DNA of 64,000 nucleotides, from the NCBI GenBank assembly GCA_002900995.3, contig CM035308.1, positions 3,684,089 to 3,748,088 on the forward strand, read 5' to 3'. The DNA comes from Ganoderma boninense (taxonomy: Eukaryota; Basidiomycota; Agaricomycetes; Polyporales; Polyporaceae). Below, piece after piece: positions 57,878-64,000 of the stretch (positions are counted from its first letter, which is position 1; every line of letters starts with the position of its first letter). The notes beneath the pieces are model-generated. The model did not search any database and had not been told where the DNA came from. It was given only the letters and a program-made list of their open reading frames with translations. The position numbers and the translations under genes were made by a program.

Positions 57878-60800
57878 ATGAGTTTCGCTACGATATTCAT
57901 TACATCCCGGGTGAGACAAACGTACTGGCAGATGCGCTGTCGCGTTTGTACAGCGACGAGCCTGATGGCATTGTGAGGGCGACGTCCGAATATGTAGGAC
58001 GGGATGGATCCGATGACGGCGACGAGGACACGGGCCGGGGGCTAGAGATCCTGCGCCCTGTGTATACCGGTGCAGCAGCAATCGTCGACTTCCAACCCCG
58101 TCGTTCTGCTCGTTTGGCTGAGAACCCAGTCCCGGAGGGCGCATACCGTGCCATGCACGAAGGACGGTTGGCGGAAATGTCCCCTCACGACAAGCCACAA
58201 CCAACTGCAGGTCCGTCCAGATCACGAAGGCCGCGAGCCACAGTGGAGGATGCAGAGGACTCAGATAATGAGCCGCAGGCACCTGCGAACACGTCAGTGC
58301 CTGCACAACCACCGAGTGAACCTGTATCCCAGCCAGACACACCCACCATCGTGTCCACGGCGGGCGACCTCGGGATGCAGCTGCCGGGCGAGTTCCGAGG
58401 ACGGTACTCGGAGGATCCCTACTTCAAGAAGATCGTGAGCGCGCCATCGGACTACCCGCTGTTCGAGTACACAGATGGCCTGCTGTACAAGAAGCACGGC
58501 GAGACATACCTTCTTTGTGTACCCGACATCCTCGCAGGCACACGCCGCGTTCGAGAGATCTTGATCCGACACACACACTCCATCCTTGCCCACCTGGGGT
58601 ACCGGAAAACGCTCGACGCACTCCGTGGCGAGGTCTGGTGGCCCGAAATGGTATCCGACACAGAGGCATACTGCCGCACGTGTGGAATCTGCGCGACGAC
58701 AAAGTCAGTACCAGCGAAGCCGTTGGGCATGTTGCGTCCGCTGCCCGTACCCCGGCGACCTTGGCAATACATTGCGCTTGATTTTGTTGGGCCGCTACCA
58801 CTGTCAGGCAACCGGCTGGGTGAATTCGACATGATCTGTGTGATAATTGATCAGCTGACGTCAATGGTGCACTTGGTCCCCACGAAGCAGACGTACGGAG
58901 CAGCTGAAATGGCTGAAGTCATCTTCGAGCATGTGTACAAGCTACACGGGCTGCCGGAGCGAATTATCAGCGACAGAGACAGCCTGTTCACGAGCACGTT
59001 CTGGCGCACCTTGCATGGGTTGCTGGGAACGGAGCTCAGGCTTTCCTCATCCTTCCATCCGCAGACGGACGGTGCGACGGAACGCGCCAACCGTACGATG
59101 ACACAGATGCTGCGCCAATGCGTCCGAGTTGACCAGAAGGACTGGGTATCGCGGCTGCCGGCAATCGAGCTCGCGATGAACATGGCCCGGTCAGAGACAA
59201 CAGGGTTTTCGCCATTCTACTTGAACTATGGTCAGATGCCGAGGTCCCTGATCTGGCAAGCCGAGTCTCCTTACCCAGGTGTGAGCGCGTTCGCTGCTCG
59301 CATGAAGGAGGCTATAATGGCTGCACACGACGCAATCATCAGCGCGCGAATCACTCAGACCGAACAAGCCAACAAAAAGCGGCGAGCTGCGAAGTTCAAG
59401 GAGGGCGACTACGTCTACCTGTCCACTAAAAACCTCACCATCCCAAAGGGGCGCGCACGAAAGCTCGCACCAAAGTTCCTCGGGCCGTTCCGCATCACCA
59501 AGGTTATCGTGGAGGGCGCGACATACAAGCTCGACTTGCCACATGAGATGATCGCACGAGGACTCGTGAATGCATTCCATGCGTCCCTCCTGCGCCCGCA
59601 TTACCCGAGCGACGACCGCCGGTTTCCTGGTCGCCAGTATCACCAGATACCGGGTTTCGGCGAGAACCCCCGCGAATGGGCTGTTGACCGTATCCTATCG
59701 CATATCGGGCGGGGCTCCGAGGCCAAGTTTGAGGTCCAATGGTCGACGGGCGATGTCACTTGGGTACCGCATGCCGATATCCGGCATCTGCAAGCCTTGA
59801 CAGAATATTTCGAGGCCCTCGGGATCCAGAACGTCAAGCAGGTGCAGGACAGCTTGACAACACATGGCTCAGGTCCCAAAGGTGGCGCAGATACTGGAAT
59901 GGTGGTTAGCACGATACGAGTCTACCCTATCGAGGGCACTGCCATCGACGGAAACTGGGAGGAAACTGATTTGGCGGGAGCTCCACTGTACCTGGAATAT
60001 GCCGGGTCAGTTATAATTCCACGGGGTTCGAACGTGCGGCCACAGGCAATCGCCCCTCACCCACACTCCCCTCCCCGTTCTCCCTTTATGGCGCCTGGGA
60101 ATCCCAACGCCTACAACACGGACGACTACACCCGCTGGGACCAGTATGCACGCCGCCTCATGGCCTACTTCCTCAACCAGGGCCCACACCCCGGTGAAAC
60201 CCCGGAAGGCTACCGCGAGGTGTACATAGCGCAGCACCGGTACGCTCCCCTTCCCGAACACCGTCCCCCCGCCGCACCCCCCGCCAACGCCAACCCCGCG
60301 TTCCCGGGCATGCGCGGTGTCGCGATGTCTGAGGACGCCTTCAATGCACTCCTCGCGCAGGGCAACGCTTGGGCGGACAAGTTCTCCCGCTTCGCCGAAT
60401 CCCTGAGGCCTGCTTTTGGCACGCGCCCGGTTGCCGCAGCCGTCGCAGCCCCCACCGCACCACGTGCACACTTCGCTGGTCGCGACCGCCCCTACGCTCA
60501 CCGTGGTGCCACCCATGGCCGAGGCGGCTTCAACGGCGGACGCGCCCGTGGCCCGATCCCTCCTGCTCACCCTCGAGGAGGCGGCAGCCTCCTCGCACGC
60601 ATGGATCGTCAAGGCCAGCAGAACAATGGTCAGCGTGGAGGCCGTAGCGGAGGGACTCACTCTCGAGGACGGCGTGGAGGCCAGGACCGTCATGACCGCG
60701 AGGGAGGCTCCAATGCCGACAACGCTGGTGAGCCCCCCACCGACGACGCGATGCGTTTCTTGATCAACAGGCTTGCTGACCTCTTCGGAGAGGCAGCGCT

Positions 60801-60978
60801 TGAAGCCCAGGCCCATGACAGGGCCGACGACGCGATGAATGTCGACATGTTGCAGTCGAACCCGGGCAACGAGGACATCGCCGATGAAGATCGCCGCAGC
60901 CAGCGGTCAGTTTCCCCATGCGTCTCGGGCATTGGTGACCCCGAGAACCGTAGAATGAGCGACGACGAGAGCATGTAG
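57865..60978 (+). CDS. Retrotransposon Pol part 2: integrase, chromodomain, RGG-rich extension
   Basis: This continues the polyprotein in a different frame. The upstream coding sequence overlaps the previous entry, so the annotated ATG is only the first Met in this frame. It begins with the RNase H tail YIPGETNVLADALSRL. The integrase zinc domain has HTHSILAHLGYRKTLDALRG with YCRTCGIC (about residues 235-270). The DDE core is ALDFVGPLPLS, ISDRDSLFTSTFW and SFHPQTDGATERANR (about 305-410). A chromodomain-like WAVDRILSH...FEVQWSTGDVTWVP follows at about 606-650, which targets insertion to particular chromatin in this group. Beyond it lie some 330 residues of Pro-rich then Arg-Gly-rich sequence (RGGFNGGRARG, RGGRSGGTHSRGRRGG) and an acidic end. 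That extension is not part of a standard pol. Confidence 0.9.
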   Translation: MDVLNEFRYDIHYIPGETNVLADALSRLYSDEPDGIVRATSEYVGRDGSDDGDEDTGRGLEILRPVYTGAAAIVDFQPRRSARLAENPVPEGAYRAMHEGRLAEMSPHDKPQPTAGPSRSRRPRATVEDAEDSDNEPQAPANTSVPAQPPSEPVSQPDTPTIVSTAGDLGMQLPGEFRGRYSEDPYFKKIVSAPSDYPLFEYTDGLLYKKHGETYLLCVPDILAGTRRVREILIRHTHSILAHLGYRKTLDALRGEVWWPEMVSDTEAYCRTCGICATTKSVPAKPLGMLRPLPVPRRPWQYIALDFVGPLPLSGNRLGEFDMICVIIDQLTSMVHLVPTKQTYGAAEMAEVIFEHVYKLHGLPERIISDRDSLFTSTFWRTLHGLLGTELRLSSSFHPQTDGATERANRTMTQMLRQCVRVDQKDWVSRLPAIELAMNMARSETTGFSPFYLNYGQMPRSLIWQAESPYPGVSAFAARMKEAIMAAHDAIISARITQTEQANKKRRAAKFKEGDYVYLSTKNLTIPKGRARKLAPKFLGPFRITKVIVEGATYKLDLPHEMIARGLVNAFHASLLRPHYPSDDRRFPGRQYHQIPGFGENPREWAVDRILSHIGRGSEAKFEVQWSTGDVTWVPHADIRHLQALTEYFEALGIQNVKQVQDSLTTHGSGPKGGADTGMVVSTIRVYPIEGTAIDGNWEETDLAGAPLYLEYAGSVIIPRGSNVRPQAIAPHPHSPPRSPFMAPGNPNAYNTDDYTRWDQYARRLMAYFLNQGPHPGETPEGYREVYIAQHRYAPLPEHRPPAAPPANANPAFPGMRGVAMSEDAFNALLAQGNAWADKFSRFAESLRPAFGTRPVAAAVAAPTAPRAHFAGRDRPYAHRGATHGRGGFNGGRARGPIPPAHPRGGGSLLARMDRQGQQNNGQRGGRSGGTHSRGRRGGQDRHDREGGSNADNAGEPPTDDAMRFLINRLADLFGEAALEAQAHDRADDAMNVDMLQSNPGNEDIADEDRRSQRSVSPCVSGIGDPENRRMSDDESM

Positions 60979-61031
60979 AGGTCAGAGGCCTGGCGGTAGT
61001 AGGACTTCTTGCAGAAGCCCTGGAGGGCGAC

Positions 61032-61427
61032 TGTAAGGGGGCCAGCGCTTCCTCCTCCTCCTCCCCTTCCTTTCCTGGTAGTCGGACCTGGCCGCGCCGA
61101 CTTCCTATTCTAGTATCGTTGCGGACGCCCGTCCGCTTCCTGTCTTTCCCTTGTGTTCCTCTTCCCCCTTCCACACCCGTACCATTCCGATCCCTATCTG
61201 CTTACATATCTAGTCTATCTCTGGCTTACAGTTGACACCGGTGTTCCGTCTCCCGTGTATATACCTCTGTACCTCTGGGCCCGGACGCCCCAGCATCCGA
61301 GATATCGAGACCACTCCTACTCATCTCGCATCTCGACGCTCTTCCCGTGTGCACTCCCCCAGCTCTCCTCGACTGCTCATCGACCTCTCGACTTACGCGA
61401 CCGAGCACGAGCGCCGAGTGCCTCACA
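61032..61427 (+). repeat. 3' LTR (396 bp)
   Basis: One substitution relative to the 5' LTR. A weak purine-rich stretch (CTGGAGGGCGA) precedes it as a possible polypurine tract. Confidence 0.95.
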
Positions 61428-61432
61428 CAGGC
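61428..61432 (+). repeat. LTR element target duplication, right (CAGGC)
   Basis: Matches 52183-52187. Confidence 0.9.
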
Positions 61433-63379
61433 GGCGGGACTCGGAACGAGACGAGACAAGGGTGCTCAGCGAGGAAGCGTCGAAAACCCGGTCGAGGTCA
61501 AGGTGCGGGTGGTGGGAACGATGTGTGGGAGCAGATCGCCGTCAGCTGGTCGCGGTGTTAGTTAGAACCTCCGTGTGCCAGACGTGCGAGCGTGTTGCTG
61601 TACTCACCATCCCCGAAATATATCTCTGCCACCCATGTTCTTGTGTGCTTGTGAACTGAGCTGGTGAACGTGAAGATGACAGGACAACAACGAGCGGAGA
61701 CAGGGCCACAGACAGAAGGGGAGGGAAATGGGAGAGAGAAGGCCGCAGTGGGCAAGAGGGGGGGGATGGTAGATGTTCGATGATGAGTGCTGGGTTTCTC
61801 CCCACATCAAGAAGTATGTCATGTTGTTAGCTCATCACCATGGCATGCCTGAAATTTGAGAACATGCCCCTGCAGATTACGATACGCACCGCAAGTGTGC
61901 ACGGAGCGACAGTGGGGAATCAGGGCTGGGCCGACGTTGCCAGGGATTTTTCCGTGCTTGTTTCACCCAATATTTCTTCCGTCTTTGGCCGACATGTGCA
62001 TCAAATTGCAGGCAACTCAACTCAGCTGTTGGAACCCTGAGCATTCGCTTAAGAGCATCATCTGACCTTATAATGCGCAGTAAGAACTTAGCGAACTCGT
62101 AAGCTTAAGAATTCAAATGCCGATCTTGAAGTCAGCCCTGGCCCCTCGCAAATCCCCGTCAATGCTCATTACGTCTGCTCTTGGATACACTAATCTTGTT
62201 ACACAAATAATACAGGTTGTACAGCGTAGCCCGTGCCGGAGACAAGCCCGCGGTCAGAACAGTCATGCATGCGCTCCCAGCCGGCGGAGCACCACGGCCA
62301 TGAGTTAATGCAAGAGAATACGTCAGGATCGCAGTTGATTGGATGATGAGGTGGACAAACTTACTGTTCTGCCTGACACACAGTGAACGGGGTCTGCTCC
62401 GGACCCTGGTCGGGTCTGCGAAAGGAAAATCGGCTGCACGGCGCAGCCCTTCATGGCGGCACAAATCAACCTCTTTAGTGCGGGCAGCCGCATATGTGGA
62501 CATGCTGATCATTTCGACTCAAAGGCATGGGTGCACGAACATTGAATTGAGGACATGCTGCACGAAAGAGGGAGCAAGTGTTAGCAAGGTAGACATCGGA
62601 GAGAACAACTTACCCATCGCCGCGGTTCTGCCCGCATCCACCGCGTACTAGCACAACCGCCCTGCGCCTATCCAATCCCTCTCAATCTCCGTCCAACAAC
62701 TGCGTGGTTCCACTGACTATTGCATCGAACATGTGGGACATGCGCTGCAGGGTTTCACGGAAGAGCGGCCGAGTGTGGAACCGACTAGTATTCGGCGGGG
62801 CCCGGGCCTTGTTAGCACGCATTCCTTCCGGACAAGAGTTTTGGGCCAGAAATGAAGCAGATCGTAGCTCACCGCATGGAGTCCCATGAACCGCATAAAA
62901 ATTGCAGCCCTGATGATTCTGCCTGAGATATGCCGCTGCGGCCGCAAGAGCCCCGGCAGTCGGTCGCACTGCGATGGCGCCGGGCCCTAGAATCAGTGCT
63001 GAGAGTGAGGCGCATGTCATCACGTACCCTCAGCGTGATTGAGGCATCGTACGACGAACTGATCTTTTGCAGACGCAAAGGAGCCGCATCAGAGTGAGCA
63101 AGCGGAGGACAAGGAGAGCGTCCCCCGACTTGGACGTCTTGGACGCGAGAGAGCAGCGCCACCACGACGCAAGCGCCCGGTGCTGCCATTTGCGGACATG
63201 GGCGGACAACGGGTCCGGTGCCGCGCCCGCCGTGTTTGCTCTCGACCACGACATGCCCGTCGCCGTTCCCCTCCACAACAATCGATGTATGCGTCCAAAG
63301 CTACTAGCACAACACTGGAAAGCCTCTGTGCACCACGAACAGCCCTCGTACGGCACCCCAAACCCGTTGCTTCTACCAG
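61433..63379. other. Intergenic; no gene recognised
   Basis: About 1.9 kb right of the retrotransposon. Frames on both strands (for example minus 62159-62512, minus 62869-63276) have no recognisable domain or consistent splice pattern. Confidence 0.35.
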
Positions 63380-63820
63380 CTAGCATGCGCCCTCGTCCTC
63401 CGACTCCACCACGTCCTCCTCCTCAACATCCGAGTCGAGGATCAACTTTGGCGTCTTGGGGCCGTCTCTGGGGTGCCTGAGCGGGAGGCCCAGCGGGTTC
63501 GTCACCGGACGAAACCTGCTCCGCCCAATGTCGTTCCGCCCGAACGGGCCCCAGCAGAACGGCGGACGGTGCGTCGGGGGTGCGCCAGGCAGGACGGCTC
63601 TCGCGTTCCGCCGTGCGAGCTCCACGTCGTCATCGGTCGCGGGCTCGAAACGAAGGATGCCGGCGTTCCAGAGCGCGAGCAAGAAGCGCAGCACAGGCTG
63701 GCCGCCGACGAGGTCGCTCGGGTTCGCGAACGGGATGTTCGCGTACCACGGCCAGCCGACCAGGTTTTGCCGACAGCGGACGACGACGCCGCGTGCGTAC
63801 CGCCTCTCCGACCACCCCAT
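63380..63820 (-). CDS. Unknown agaricomycete protein, C-terminal exon (gene continues rightwards)
   Basis: A clean exon ends in EEEDVVESEDEGAC and TAG at 63380-63382. It reads GWSERRYARGVVVRCRQNLV, GWPWYANIPFANPSDLVGGQ, VLRFLLALWNAGILRFEPAT and NPLGLPLRHPRDGPK. This pattern (GWP..IPFAN.S, a W.aG.l.F core, PLRHPR.GPK) resembles uncharacterised proteins common in wood-decay basidiomycetes. No function can be given. Upstream coding continues past a likely acceptor near 63852. A possible first exon (MQQAPELDANTQTDSRSSKP) starts at 63999, but I could not join it in phase. Confidence 0.5.
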   Translation of the reverse strand: MGWSERRYARGVVVRCRQNLVGWPWYANIPFANPSDLVGGQPVLRFLLALWNAGILRFEPATDDDVELARRNARAVLPGAPPTHRPPFCWGPFGRNDIGRSRFRPVTNPLGLPLRHPRDGPKTPKLILDSDVEEEDVVESEDEGAC

Positions 63821-64000
63821 GTTCGCCGTGGAGTCCCCGGAGTCGTGTCCTGTGGATATGGGACGTGTCAGAGCAGGGGAGCGTGGGACCAGCCAGACAA
63901 GGTACGCACTTAGCCGTATGGTTACTTTTCCTCAGAACTCGGCTTTGAGCTCCGCGAGTCCGTTTGAGTATTGGCGTCGAGTTCGGGAGCCTGCTGCATG

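Larger units (their letters stand above)
52188..61427 (+). mobile_element. Full-length Ty3/gypsy chromovirus LTR retrotransposon (9.24 kb)
   Basis: Both LTRs are 396 bp (52188-52583 and 61032-61427), start TG, end CA, and differ at one position (T at 52395, C at 61239). The flanking 5-bp duplication is CAGGC. Internal order is Gag, zinc knuckle, protease, reverse transcriptase, RNase H, integrase, chromodomain, which defines Ty3/gypsy. Near-identical LTRs indicate very recent insertion. No obvious tRNA-complementary primer site follows the 5' LTR; a T-rich stretch is there instead, so the priming mode is unclear. A frame break at about 57837 splits pol. Confidence 0.95.

Noticed and set aside
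57830..57880. Programmed -1 frameshift between the two retrotransposon ORFs
   Set aside because: There is no X-XXY-YYZ heptamer in the correct phase and the site falls within RNase H, so an indel is more likely.
61153..61659. 168-codon ORF at the 3' LTR as a host gene
   Set aside because: Most of it is LTR sequence and the same ORF start occurs in the 5' LTR.
1..64000. CRISPR arrays, operons or ribosome-binding sites
   Set aside because: The sequence is eukaryotic with spliceosomal introns. No regularly spaced direct repeats of the CRISPR type were seen.

Overview
This is a window of nuclear DNA from a filamentous basidiomycete. The many GT-AG introns of about 45-65 bp, the DUF6534 membrane-protein family, expanded F-box-like and Fe(II)/2-oxoglutarate dioxygenase families, a secreted GH12 glucanase and a Ty3/gypsy chromovirus together suggest a wood-decay agaricomycete, most likely Polyporales. 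That placement is inferred from gene families; there is no rRNA or other direct taxonomic marker. All genes are eukaryotic, multi-exon and monocistronic.

Left part (0.7-12.3 kb): an F-box protein gene (minus) is divergent from a DUF6534 gene (plus) that has a run of micro-exons and one intron swollen to about 1.6 kb. Next come a 5'-truncated F-box-gene copy with an in-frame stop, and a second, compact DUF6534 gene (minus). Middle-left (13.7-29.4 kb): an intact short-chain dehydrogenase (SDR), a secreted flavin (BBE-like) oxidase, a decayed Fe2OG dioxygenase copy, the housekeeping AP-2 sigma adaptin gene, a tRNA-Glu(CUC), two related SDR genes with single-base frame breaks, and an F-box-like gene.

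Middle-right (32.9-45.8 kb): four more paralogues of the Fe2OG dioxygenase (two minus, two plus) surround a thiamine-diphosphate enzyme gene that is cut by a 100-N assembly gap. One paralogue is interrupted by a 733-bp hAT-like element with an 8-bp target duplication. A GH12 gene follows.

Right part (45.8-64 kb) is repeat territory. It holds a 2.7-kb nearly perfect palindrome bounded by an apparent 8-bp duplication, a GC-rich zone with recurring splice-donor-like motifs, and a complete 9.24-kb Ty3/gypsy retrotransposon whose 396-bp LTRs differ at one base. A partial unknown gene runs toward the right edge. Several conserved genes carry single-base frame breaks, some in homopolymers, so sequence error and true decay must be separated before calling pseudogenes.
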